Assembly: GCA_002395155.1 (NCBI GenBank)
Contig: DGWD01000036.1
Location: forward strand, 1-37,303
Source: Treponema sp. UBA4267
GTDB taxonomy: Bacteria > Spirochaetota > Spirochaetia > Treponematales > Treponemataceae
DNA: 37,303 nucleotides
Direction: 5' to 3'
Shown here in pieces: positions 7,407 through 17,000 of this stretch; within the stretch, counting starts at the first letter, position 1, and every line of letters begins with the position of its first letter. The notes under the pieces are model-generated. The model was not told the origin of the DNA, made no database searches, and saw only the letters and a list, made by a program, of their open reading frames with translations. A program made the position numbers and the translations under genes.

Positions 7407-10061
7407 TTATTTTACCACCTTGACTACTTTGTAATCACGAGCAGGAACTTTTACCCCATCTGGAGTTTCGTAATCTGCATAAGAGAAGTTTACAACTATA
7501 TCATAACCATTGTCGAAGCTTGTTTTAGAAACTTCTTCTGTAAGATGTTCATAAGCTGTAATCTGACTGTTAGAAACTTTAGAGATTTCCTTATTATATT
7601 TTGAGTACACTGCGGCTAAATTATCTTTCCAATTATCAAAGTTGGCTGCATAGTATTCAGAAAAATTAGTTTCCTGGATTGCAATTTCAGAAGCTTTCAT
7701 GAAAGTGAAGAATAAGCCTGCACCAGTTTCAGCAGATTCGAGAACAACCTGATCCTTTTCTGAACCAAGATTGATAGCTGAACCTGCATAATTTTTATGA
7801 CCGTGAAGTGCAATCTGATAGAAAGGAACCTGTTCATCAAGTATGGCGTATTTATTTCCACGAAGATTCATATTAGTGATGAAGTCGGCCTGTCTAACGG
7901 CGTAATCATTACCAGCATTAATCATTAAACCAAGATTCTTTTCCTTTACAGAGTCTAAAGCTTTTATCTGGATATTCTTAGCAGCCTCTCTACTAACAAG
8001 TCTATCTTCATTGTAATCTGCTGAAAGTTGATATCCAAAGTCTCTGAAAGAAGCTCCAAGATTATACTTTTCTACAGAAGAAATATATTTATTCGATACA
8101 CTTTCGATTGCCGAAGGTTTTAATAAGAAATAAGTATCTTTTGTATCATCCTTTCCATACCAAATTGCAGAGTATTCATACAATTCACAAATCTTATCAC
8201 TAACAAATCTAGCTGGTGTAGAATAATAGAAGAATCCATCGCTAATTCCTGAGTGATATGCAAACTGCATTACACCATCAAGATAAAGTTTTGCAGATGT
8301 ACCTTCTACATCTTTAAGGAACTTTTTAAACTTACCTTTTCCTCCAAGCTGATTAATAAACTTTAATTTATTAAAATAAGACTGACGTACACCATCATTA
8401 ATAAAGCCTGTTAATTTAATATTTGCATTCTTGATTCCCATATCATCAATTTCTTTGATAATACCAGCGGCTTCAGAATAACTTGTAACTTTATAAGGCT
8501 TTGTTTTTGGCATACCAGCAATCTGCTGAACCTTATCAATTGCTCCAACAATTTCGATAGCTACAGGAACTTCTTTATTATCAGTTTTTGTATTTTTACC
8601 AAACAGATAATCTCCATAAGTCTTAGCCATATCAACTATAGAACCAGAGTCAACAAACTTGTAAACCTGTCTAATTTTTTCTCCCTCTGGAAGTCTTTCT
8701 TCAAACATATACAAGGCATTTGTTGTTCTTGCAGCAATATCATAACGTTCACTATGGAGCATTTTATAAGCAGCATTTACATAATTGTATGAACCAAGTT
8801 TTCCTGCAACTTCGGCATTTATTCCTGCATAAGAAGCACCGTTTTCGATAATTGAAATAAAACTTGAATCTTCATATTTAATACCAAAAACTGGAATTGC
8901 AGCTCTTGTTTCAGTAATTGTAGCCTTACGATCTGATGCATAATCCCAACCATAAACATCGGAATAGTAAATGTTTTGGCGAGTTTTTCCATTATTGAAG
9001 TTAATTAAAGCTCCACCACCCTCAGGAACAAAAAGTGAACCTTTATCTGTAGTAGAACCAGCTCCAAAATAAGGCAAAACTGTAAGTTCTGTAATAGGAT
9101 AAATAGTCTTATAAGAAATTTCATCAAACGGAATTTCTACAACTAAATCATCACCTTCAAGCGAATAGAAAACTGTTGTATTAAAAGCAGGCACTTCCTG
9201 TTCTGTAGATTCCTTATACTGTTCTTTTAATTCTTCGTAGTCTTCATAAGTAAAACCAACTTTTGAGAAAATACCCTCAAGTTTTTCCTTCATGAATTTC
9301 TGAGTATTATCGAACAAGAGATACAAGTCTTCTGACTTAAACTTTGGATATTTTGCAATCATTTCTGATTTATTTTCAGTAGCACTTAAAGTATCCAAAG
9401 AATAATGATGATAAGCACGCGTAATGGTATTTAAATCAGACTTCTGCATTTCAGCTGTCCACTTATCATAATCAGACTGATACATCATTAAAGGAATGAT
9501 ATATTCACGATTCATCTGACCGATTGTATATTCAACCTTAATTTTGTTTCCTTCTTTTGAAACATTATAGAAACCTCGTTTTACACTATTAGAAAAATAG
9601 TCATAAACTTCAGTCGTACCATTTTCATTTGCAAATTTAAGAAGAATAGGAGATTTCATATTGTTCTTTTCTTTTGCAAGTGCCAATGGATCTGAATCTG
9701 CACCTACAGGATTAGAATACCAAATCTTACCAGTATTTTTCTGAAGCACAGTAAATTGGGTTGTTTCAGGATTAAGCTCAAATTTTATTCCCTTTGATTC
9801 CAAAACAAACTCTTTTGAAGAGTTAGCTGAATTATATTCAAAGAATTCAAAATCTGGCTGATGATATGAAGAAACACTAATAAGGCGTAAAACAATATAG
9901 ACAATGAATGCAATAATAACAGCAGCTATTCCTAATTTTACATAGAAAGAAGTTGTTGGTTTATGAAATTCAAATGTCTTAGTTTTCATTGGTTTTGGTC
10001 TTCCAATGTATCCTTCTGGCATTTTTGATTTTTTTTGTTTATTTTTCATTTCTTTTTCCAT
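7407..10061 (-). CDS. Large membrane-anchored DUF5696-type protein of the sugar ABC cluster
   Basis: An 884-aa protein with a basic cytoplasmic start and one membrane segment near residues 42-63 (LGIAAVIIAFIVYIVL), leaving more than 800 residues outside the membrane. The segment beginning FELNPETTQFTVLQKNTG and KIWYSNP, near residues 95-120, matches my memory of DUF5696 proteins from Firmicutes sugar-uptake clusters. The C-terminal half has alternating helix/strand segments suggesting a TIM-barrel, hydrolase-like fold; VPFYQIALHGHKNYAGSAIN near residue 730 looks like a glycosidase-type substrate loop. No catalytic residues can be assigned, and a non-enzymatic sugar-handling role is equally possible. 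It sits between the Yip1-type gene (19-base gap) and the second MalF-like gene (1-base gap), so its product is almost certainly part of the same system. Confidence 0.65.
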   Translation of the reverse strand: MEKEMKNKQKKSKMPEGYIGRPKPMKTKTFEFHKPTTSFYVKLGIAAVIIAFIVYIVLRLISVSSYHQPDFEFFEYNSANSSKEFVLESKGIKFELNPETTQFTVLQKNTGKIWYSNPVGADSDPLALAKEKNNMKSPILLKFANENGTTEVYDYFSNSVKRGFYNVSKEGNKIKVEYTIGQMNREYIIPLMMYQSDYDKWTAEMQKSDLNTITRAYHHYSLDTLSATENKSEMIAKYPKFKSEDLYLLFDNTQKFMKEKLEGIFSKVGFTYEDYEELKEQYKESTEQEVPAFNTTVFYSLEGDDLVVEIPFDEISYKTIYPITELTVLPYFGAGSTTDKGSLFVPEGGGALINFNNGKTRQNIYYSDVYGWDYASDRKATITETRAAIPVFGIKYEDSSFISIIENGASYAGINAEVAGKLGSYNYVNAAYKMLHSERYDIAARTTNALYMFEERLPEGEKIRQVYKFVDSGSIVDMAKTYGDYLFGKNTKTDNKEVPVAIEIVGAIDKVQQIAGMPKTKPYKVTSYSEAAGIIKEIDDMGIKNANIKLTGFINDGVRQSYFNKLKFINQLGGKGKFKKFLKDVEGTSAKLYLDGVMQFAYHSGISDGFFYYSTPARFVSDKICELYEYSAIWYGKDDTKDTYFLLKPSAIESVSNKYISSVEKYNLGASFRDFGYQLSADYNEDRLVSREAAKNIQIKALDSVKEKNLGLMINAGNDYAVRQADFITNMNLRGNKYAILDEQVPFYQIALHGHKNYAGSAINLGSEKDQVVLESAETGAGLFFTFMKASEIAIQETNFSEYYAANFDNWKDNLAAVYSKYNKEISKVSNSQITAYEHLTEEVSKTSFDNGYDIVVNFSYADYETPDGVKVPARDYKVVKVVK

Positions 10062-10080
10062 ACTTATTTCCCCCGCCTCA

Positions 10081-10758
10081 TCAGTTCAATCTGAAAATTA
10101 CTTCTCTTACGAGAGAAACGAAATATGCAACACCCTGTGAAATCAAACTAAAGAAGAGCATCATGATGAAGATAAATACAAGCATTGCAAATAATGTAAT
10201 AAATGTGAACAAAAGTGTTTTACCAAAGCTATATTGATGAATCATCATCATTGCCATAAAGAGCAGAATGATAACCCATACAAAACTAATGGTATTTAAC
10301 ACTTCGTAAAAAGCACCTTCATCTTTTGTAATGAAGTTACTCATAATAATCATTGGAATCTGGAGTAAACAATATGGAGTCAAAGCATAACCCGTTCCCA
10401 TGTAAATATCACCTAAATGACCTTTACCATCGAAAAGAGTTGTAGAAGCCCAGTTACAAATTACAAAAATTACCAATGGAAGAAGAATTGTTGCAAATTC
10501 CATAATTACGTTTACTTCTTCCCAGTTTACATTGATAAAAAGGAAGCTTGTAAAACGCAACTTCCAAACATGTGTAAGCATAGCAAGAATTATCATAAAA
10601 TTTGCAGCAGCATAAGATCCACGTTTTGCATGAATCAAATCCCAATATCCATCTGCAGGATGTCCAATTACATATAAAGAATAACGAAGAGTCTTTAAAA
10701 AATGGGCATATGTTTCTTTCTTTGTGAAAGCACTTAATTTCTTAGTTATATAACTCAT
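10081..10758 (-). CDS. Yip1-family-like multi-pass membrane protein
   Basis: A 225-aa integral membrane protein. A soluble N-terminal part contains the segment HPADGYWDLIHAKRGSYAAAN, typical of bacterial YIP1/YckC-like proteins (PF04893). About five membrane segments follow (near residues 50-68, 86-108, 126-150, 158-178 and 188-212). The segment GDIYMGTGYALTPYCLLQIPM is the Yip1 core. It overlaps the NHL/TPR gene by 4 bases (ATGA), so the two are translationally coupled. Its position between the NHL/TPR and DUF5696-type genes suggests a membrane scaffold for the transport system; the biochemical role of bacterial Yip1 proteins is not established. Confidence 0.7.
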   Translation of the reverse strand: MSYITKKLSAFTKKETYAHFLKTLRYSLYVIGHPADGYWDLIHAKRGSYAAANFMIILAMLTHVWKLRFTSFLFINVNWEEVNVIMEFATILLPLVIFVICNWASTTLFDGKGHLGDIYMGTGYALTPYCLLQIPMIIMSNFITKDEGAFYEVLNTISFVWVIILLFMAMMMIHQYSFGKTLLFTFITLFAMLVFIFIMMLFFSLISQGVAYFVSLVREVIFRLN

Positions 10759-12221
10759 AATGATTTCAACTCCCGTACAAATTTTTTAATAAACTTAACA
10801 ATAAATGGAGTAAATACAAGAATACACAATATTACCATTACAGCACCAAGATGAGCTTCAATCCATTCCTTTCTGTAGTACATAAAGGCTTTTGAATAGC
10901 TCTTCTTAAATCTCTTGGTTTTGAAATATTCCATTGCTTCCTTATACTTATTCTGTCTAAGGTAAGATTTTCCAAGACCTTCATAAGCAAGATCGTAGTT
11001 ACCATTTAACTTAAGAACCTGCTCCCATTCGTCAGCTGATTTATCGTATTCACCCTTTGCATAATAGTCAGTGGCGTCATAAATCATATTTCCGAAGTTT
11101 GTTGGTGTAAAAATTGTTACAGAACCATTTGTCTGATCCAAAACAAAAAGATCTCTATTTATATGATCAATAGCAACTGGCAATCTGAAGAATCCTTCAA
11201 TATTTCCAGAATTACTAAATGCATACAAAAGATAACCCTGATTGTTGTAGCCAAATATACGACCACGGTTTTCATCAACAACTACGTAAATATCGTTTTC
11301 AAGAACAGTTATATCATTAAAATGTGAAGGGCTGTCCAAACCAACTGAAGTACCCCACTGAAGATCCCCTACTGGAGGAAGGTCATCTTTAATGAGAATA
11401 TCATTTCCCAAAGCATTCAAACGACGAATTGGTTTAGCCTGATCTGTAAGAAGTTCATAAGGCTTAAAGTTTTTTACAGTTGCATAAATAAATCCTTCTG
11501 GATCTATATAAGCACCTGAATATTCTGTTGGAACAAAAGATTCCATCTGGTCTCTCTGAGCTCTTGTTGCAAACTTTTTCCAGATATAATCTGTCCAATC
11601 ATAAGTTACTTCACCAGCTCCAAAAAATCCTGTAAAGGTTCCATCATCTTCATACTTAATAAAACCTTTGTTTACGTTACGAGCCAGAACATAGGCACGT
11701 CCCTTTGCATCGGCTACAACTTTTTCTGGCAAGAAAGTCTTACCTTTTTCATAAGTTGCATCATTTGGTTCGATGAAGCTTAGAAGATAATTTAAATCTT
11801 TATCAAGTTTAACAACACGACCGTTATCTCTATCTGCAATAAAGAATGAACCATCTTTATTTACAAAAACGTCAGTTGGATTTGCAAAAGTATTTACAAT
11901 ACCTTCTGGAGCCTTAAAACTGTCGATTGTTCTCAAATATTTAATCTTTTTTGAATCTGTATATTGAGCTTCAATAATTCGATTATTACCAGAGTCAACA
12001 ATATAAAGCATATCTTTAGTACAGAAAACATTAGATGGCGCTGAAAATTTCTTGTCCAAACCAAAATCTTCTGAATATACAACATCGACTACACGGTATA
12101 CATCTGGAGATTTTTGAATATTGCTCCAGACATCATAAATATAGGTATCACCTACAGCAAAAAGTCCTGCACAGAGAGTGAAAAGACTTGCAATTGTAAT
12201 TAATAATCTTCGTCTATTCAT
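10755..12221 (-). CDS. NHL beta-propeller / TPR protein with C-terminal membrane anchor
   Basis: I place the start at the ATG at 12221 (MNRRRLLITIASLFTL). It has AAGGA just upstream and gives a clean signal peptide ending near GLFA. An earlier in-frame ATG at 12284 would overlap the permease gene and add 21 unrelated residues. The 488-aa product has several NHL-type blades (for example LYIVDSGNNRIIEA, FFIADRDNGRVVKLD, IYVVVDENRGRIFGY, LFVLDQTNGSVTIF) over about residues 40-365. A pair of TPR motifs follows near 375-435 (YYAKGEYDKSADEWEQVL; AYEGLGKSYLRQNKYKEAMEYF). A membrane segment lies near 458-478 with a basic cytoplasmic tail. The propeller and TPR are therefore periplasmic, suited to protein or glycan contacts. 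Confidence 0.75.
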   Translation of the reverse strand: MNRRRLLITIASLFTLCAGLFAVGDTYIYDVWSNIQKSPDVYRVVDVVYSEDFGLDKKFSAPSNVFCTKDMLYIVDSGNNRIIEAQYTDSKKIKYLRTIDSFKAPEGIVNTFANPTDVFVNKDGSFFIADRDNGRVVKLDKDLNYLLSFIEPNDATYEKGKTFLPEKVVADAKGRAYVLARNVNKGFIKYEDDGTFTGFFGAGEVTYDWTDYIWKKFATRAQRDQMESFVPTEYSGAYIDPEGFIYATVKNFKPYELLTDQAKPIRRLNALGNDILIKDDLPPVGDLQWGTSVGLDSPSHFNDITVLENDIYVVVDENRGRIFGYNNQGYLLYAFSNSGNIEGFFRLPVAIDHINRDLFVLDQTNGSVTIFTPTNFGNMIYDATDYYAKGEYDKSADEWEQVLKLNGNYDLAYEGLGKSYLRQNKYKEAMEYFKTKRFKKSYSKAFMYYRKEWIEAHLGAVMVILCILVFTPFIVKFIKKFVRELKSL

Positions 12222-12225
12222 AGTG

Positions 12226-13125
12226 TTAGTCCTTAAGTCCAGATGTGGCCATTGTTTCCAAAATCTGACTCTGTGAGAAAACAAAGAAGAGGATAGGTAC
12301 TGCCATTGTAAATACGATTACTGCCTGATACTGACCTGTACGAGCAATACCAGATGCCTGAATCTGACTTAAGGCATATGACATCATCTTCTTACTTTCT
12401 GTATAAATAACTGTAGTTTGTGGGTTATTCCACAATCCATTAATAGTAAAGATTGAAATAGTAAGCCAAGCTGGTTTTACATTTGGCATTACGAGTTTCC
12501 AGAAAATAAGAAATTCGTTTGCACCATCAATCTTAGCAGCTTCAATAATTGACATTGGGAAGCCTTCCATAAACTGTTTCATTAAGAACAAACCTAATGA
12601 AGCACCAATTGCAGGAAGAATAGGAGCCCAATAAGTATCAACAATATGAAGACGGCTCATAATCATAAAGTTTGGAATACCAGTTACATAACCTGAGAAC
12701 ATCAAGGCAACTACTGCAATTCTGAAGAATAAGTTTCCACCAGGGAAATTGTATTTAGAAAGAACATAAGCAGCCATTGAAGCAATGATTACGTGACCTA
12801 CAGTACCTACCAAAGTAACCCAAAGAGTATTAAATACATATCTTGAGAATGGAACCCAAGACTGACTTAATGTTACAAACAAATCAGAATAGTTCCTGAA
12901 TGTTGGGTTTCTTGGGAAGAATGTTGGAGGGTTACGCAACAATTCATCCAAAGGTTTTAAAGAACTTGAAATACTGAATACCAATGGGAAAACCATGATA
13001 ACCGAGAAGATGGCGAGGAAGATATAAACTCCAATATCACCACCGATTGAACGGTTTGGCTTTCGTCTATGTTTATAGTGATGAATTACCTGTTCATCCT
13101 GTAAGTATTTATTTTTTTTGCTCAT
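12226..13125 (-). CDS. Carbohydrate ABC transporter permease, MalG-like (first pair)
   Basis: A 299-aa inner-membrane permease with six expected membrane segments; the first is near residues 30-52 (GVYIFLAIFSVIMVFPLVF). The EAA loop IEAAKIDGANEFLIFWKLVMP matches the MalG family well, and the C-terminus LETMATSGLKD is the usual MalG-type end. GGGGAGG is well placed before the ATG. It follows the MalF-like gene by 17 bases, and its stop lies 4 bases before the NHL/TPR start. Confidence 0.93.
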   Translation of the reverse strand: MSKKNKYLQDEQVIHHYKHRRKPNRSIGGDIGVYIFLAIFSVIMVFPLVFSISSSLKPLDELLRNPPTFFPRNPTFRNYSDLFVTLSQSWVPFSRYVFNTLWVTLVGTVGHVIIASMAAYVLSKYNFPGGNLFFRIAVVALMFSGYVTGIPNFMIMSRLHIVDTYWAPILPAIGASLGLFLMKQFMEGFPMSIIEAAKIDGANEFLIFWKLVMPNVKPAWLTISIFTINGLWNNPQTTVIYTESKKMMSYALSQIQASGIARTGQYQAVIVFTMAVPILFFVFSQSQILETMATSGLKD

Positions 13126-13142
13126 TTTCAGTACCTCCCCTA

Positions 13143-14081
13143 TTAGTGTCCAACTCTATTCAAGAGAGCCTGAATTAATTTGTTACAAATAATCATTGTA
13201 AGGAACAAAACTGTTGCAATTGCAGATGCATAACCCATTTCATAACGTGTGAAACCATAGTCAAACAAGTGTGTTACGATTGTACGTGCACAATAGTCAG
13301 TTGATGGATAACCTGCAAGATTCATAGGAACATCACAAACGTTGAATGCAGTTGTAATAGACATTACAGCTCCGAACAAAAGCATTGGCTTCATGTTAGG
13401 AAGTGTGATGTACCACAATTCCTGCCAGCGGTTCTGGATACCATCAATATAACCGGCTTCATACTGAGCCTTATCAATACCTTTCAAACCTGCAACAAAA
13501 GAAAGGAATCCTGTACCCAATGACATCCACAAAATAATAGGAATAACAACCTTCATTACATATTGCGGATTTGTAAGGAAGGTAATTGGCTGGTCTATAA
13601 AGCCTAATCTAATTAACCAGGCATTTGCCCAACCGTAACGGTCATCATTGAACACAGTCTTAAAAATCATATAGCCCTGACCAGCAATAGATGGAACATA
13701 AAAGAACAATACTACTATAGTACGAATCTTATTTGGAAGTTCATTAATAAGCCAGGCAAAAAGGAAGGCCATAATATATCCAACAGGACCAGTAATAACT
13801 GCTACAAGGAAAGTATTCTTTACAGCAGTCTGGAATACTTCATCCTGAAGAAAGAGATTTATATAGTTTCTTGCACCAATGAAATCTGGTTTCTCCAAAA
13901 TATTAAAGTTTGTAAAACTGTAATAAATTGAAGTGATCATTGGCAAAACATTAAATGTAATAAACAAAATTGCATATGGTAACAAGAACAAGTAGCAAAA
14001 TTTCATTGTTTTTGCTCTATGCGCTGTATCAGAAAGTGCAAGTTTCTTTTTATCAATATATTTAGTCCACATTTCACTCAT
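13143..14081 (-). CDS. Carbohydrate ABC transporter permease, MalF-like (first pair)
   Basis: A 312-aa inner-membrane permease. The first membrane segment is near residues 29-51 (FCYLFLLPYAILFITFNVLPM), and the EAA loop is YEAGYIDGIQNRWQELWYITLP. It starts 3 bases after the stop of the 1015-aa binding-protein gene, and the GAGGAG ribosome binding site lies across that gene's end. With the following MalG-like protein it should form one heterodimeric channel. Which binding protein serves which channel cannot be decided from sequence, but adjacency suggests the large anchored one. Confidence 0.93.
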   Translation of the reverse strand: MSEMWTKYIDKKKLALSDTAHRAKTMKFCYLFLLPYAILFITFNVLPMITSIYYSFTNFNILEKPDFIGARNYINLFLQDEVFQTAVKNTFLVAVITGPVGYIMAFLFAWLINELPNKIRTIVVLFFYVPSIAGQGYMIFKTVFNDDRYGWANAWLIRLGFIDQPITFLTNPQYVMKVVIPIILWMSLGTGFLSFVAGLKGIDKAQYEAGYIDGIQNRWQELWYITLPNMKPMLLFGAVMSITTAFNVCDVPMNLAGYPSTDYCARTIVTHLFDYGFTRYEMGYASAIATVLFLTMIICNKLIQALLNRVGH

Positions 14082-14084
14082 AAT

Positions 14085-17000
14085 TTACTCCTCAACAGGA
14101 AGATTGAATTCCTGACGTTTACGAGTCAACTCTTCATTAACTTTGCGAGTATAGTCGATAAGTGTTTCTCTTGGTTCTTCTTTTTCGTTACAAACTTTAC
14201 GGATTCCGTTTACAACGTGACGAGCTGTATAGTAACTTCCTGGAACTTCAGGAACACCAATACTTTCATCAAGAGATTTTTCAAGGATTTCAATCTGGCG
14301 AGAATTCCATGCCAGTTGTTTTAATGCTTCAACATTGGCTGTAGCATAACGTCCTGATGAACCCAAGATAGCTTCAAGTTCACGACCAAAACGAACCTGA
14401 GTATCTGTAGAAGCCCACCATTTCATAAATTCCCAAGAATCGCTCATTCGCTCTTCATTTTTCATAATCTTGGCAAATGTTTTTTCATCAACTTTTGGAG
14501 CAATTTCATCGGCAATTTTCTGAGCATATACAGAATCATAAGAAAGATTTGCAAATTCATCTGAATCTGCAAGGTCAGATAAATCCATACCCTTCTTAAT
14601 CATCATTGTACAAACTGTACTAGCAACATTTGAACGATTTATACTTCCATCTTCCTGAATAGTTCCTGGGAGATATGTAAAGTCCCAAAGACCGCGAATT
14701 TCAGGAGCAGATACAGACAAGGTGTTATATGCTGTATAATTCTGAATTCCAATAGGCATTTCTCCAGTACGGAAACGGCTTAAGAAGTCGAAAATCTGAG
14801 GTAATCCATAACTATTGTAGAAGCTTGTATAGAGCTTAAATGCTCCAATTCCTTCTTCACTATCAATAACTGTTTTAGTACCCTTTTCGTTATAAACAGA
14901 ACCACCACGCTGATAAACCATTGAATAATAATTCAAGATATCAGTTTCTGCAGTAAGAAGTGTTGGATAAGGAATACCAACATCAAGGTTATTACCCTGG
15001 AGAGTTGGAAGAATATTTACTAAATCTTCCCAAGTTTGAGGAACTTCAAGACCTAACTGTTCAAGAATATCCTTTCTATAGAAAAGAAGATTGAAAGTTT
15101 CTGTTTCTGGGAGTGCATAAAGACCATTATTATATTCATATGGTTCATAAGCACTTGGTTTGAAATTCTTAAGAACTTCATCACAGTCAGCAAAACGATG
15201 TAAATCTACAACCGCATTACGGAGAGCATAATCTACAGGTGCACGAGAATAAGCGGAAATTACAATATCAGGACCATTTCCTGCAACAACAGCAGTAAGC
15301 AAGGCATTAATATTGATAAGTTTTACGTTTACGTTAATTCCTGTCTGTGGGGAGAAAGAATCATCAACCATATTCTTCAAAATCTGGCTCTGATCTCGAC
15401 CTGTTACAATCCATACTTCAATTACATGATCTGCATCTTCTTCATAGACGTTACCAAGATTTGTAGAGTCTACAAAGAATGATGATGTAAATGATGCAAG
15501 TTCGTGTCCAGCATTCTTAAAGAAGTTTGGTTTAATAGACTTAATTTTGTCATTTGCACTCTGAACAAGGATATAATCAATATCAAGTTTTGATTCTGTC
15601 ATTGAAAGTAATGAAGAACCAAGAGATGTAATATTATCCTTAAAGTTCTGGAAAGCCTTTGTAATTTTATCTGGGCGTTTGTAGAACTGTTCAAGCTGAA
15701 TAGCAAGTGTTTCTGCTGGAGCAATTTTATCTGATTTTTCACCAGTAAGAGCTACAAAGTTATCTACCTGTTGGTAAAGTCGACGACTTTCAAGCATCAT
15801 TGCTTCTACTTCATTTGGATAAACTTTATCAATCTTGTAATCACGGAACTGATCTGGATTTGTACCAGTCAAAACAAGAATTGTACGATAAATAATATTC
15901 AAACGGAAAATACTGTCCTGTAAATCGTTAATTACAGCACCAATATCACCAAGTGTTACTTCAAGACGGATTGTATGTTTACCTTTTGTAAAATGGAACT
16001 TGTATGGCACCTTATTTTCATCTTTAAGAGTTACAAGTGACCAGTCTGAACTGTAATCAAAACCAACAGATTTAAGAGTATCTACTGGAATTTCTCCATC
16101 AATATATACAGAACGACAAGCTATATATCCACGCTGATAGAACTGACGACCTTTTATAGAAATTGTATACCAGCCATCTTCAGGAACTTCCATTTCCCAT
16201 TCAATCCACTGTCCTGGAGACTTCCAAGAATCGCCGCCAGTATAGTTCAAGATTGTTTTAGTAACGCTATGAGGTTCAGTTGTTGCTGAAGAGCGGTCAT
16301 AACGAGCAAACAAAGAAGGATCAGAACGTCTAACAGAGTCTTCTCCCTGAATCTTTATTGAAACGCCTGTTGATTTATCATTTTCAGGCTTAGATTTCTG
16401 TTTAGCCAAATATTGTTCATAAGTATCGTATTTTTTTACAGGAACAAGTGATAAAGCAGAAATTGCCATTGGTTCATTTGTTGATTCCAATGTAATTTTG
16501 TTCTGTCCCTTTTTAAAATAGAAACGATATGGTTCTACTTCATATCCAAGGTCACTCTTAAAGAGGACATTCTGATACTCAAAGAATTCAACCTGAGAAG
16601 GACGAATGCTATTTCCCTGGTTATCAAATTTTACAGGGCCACCATCTTTCCATAAACGGAAGAAAGAAAGGATATCTGCTCCATTAAAAGGCATTTCATC
16701 ATTGATGTAAAGAATTCTTTCCATATTTACATTTCTTGATGGAATAGCAATATATTCCATTGAAATGTTGTAGAATCCAGCCTGTGGAACATCAACATAC
16801 CAAGTTACAGAAGAACGATCTTCGGTAACAACCACATCTTTTCCATAATAATCACTTTTTGCTTCTGTGCCATACGAATTAGCTTTGTCAAAAGCAGCTA
16901 CATCAACTGAAACTGATACAGCAGGTGTTTTAGCATTTTTATGCTCCTGCATGTATTCAGAATAAGTTTTTGTAGAAGAAGTAGCTCCTATGGATGTGAC

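Noticed and set aside
12222..12284. Longer N-terminus for the NHL/TPR protein (start at 12284)
   Set aside because: It overlaps the permease gene, lacks a ribosome binding site and spoils the signal peptide.
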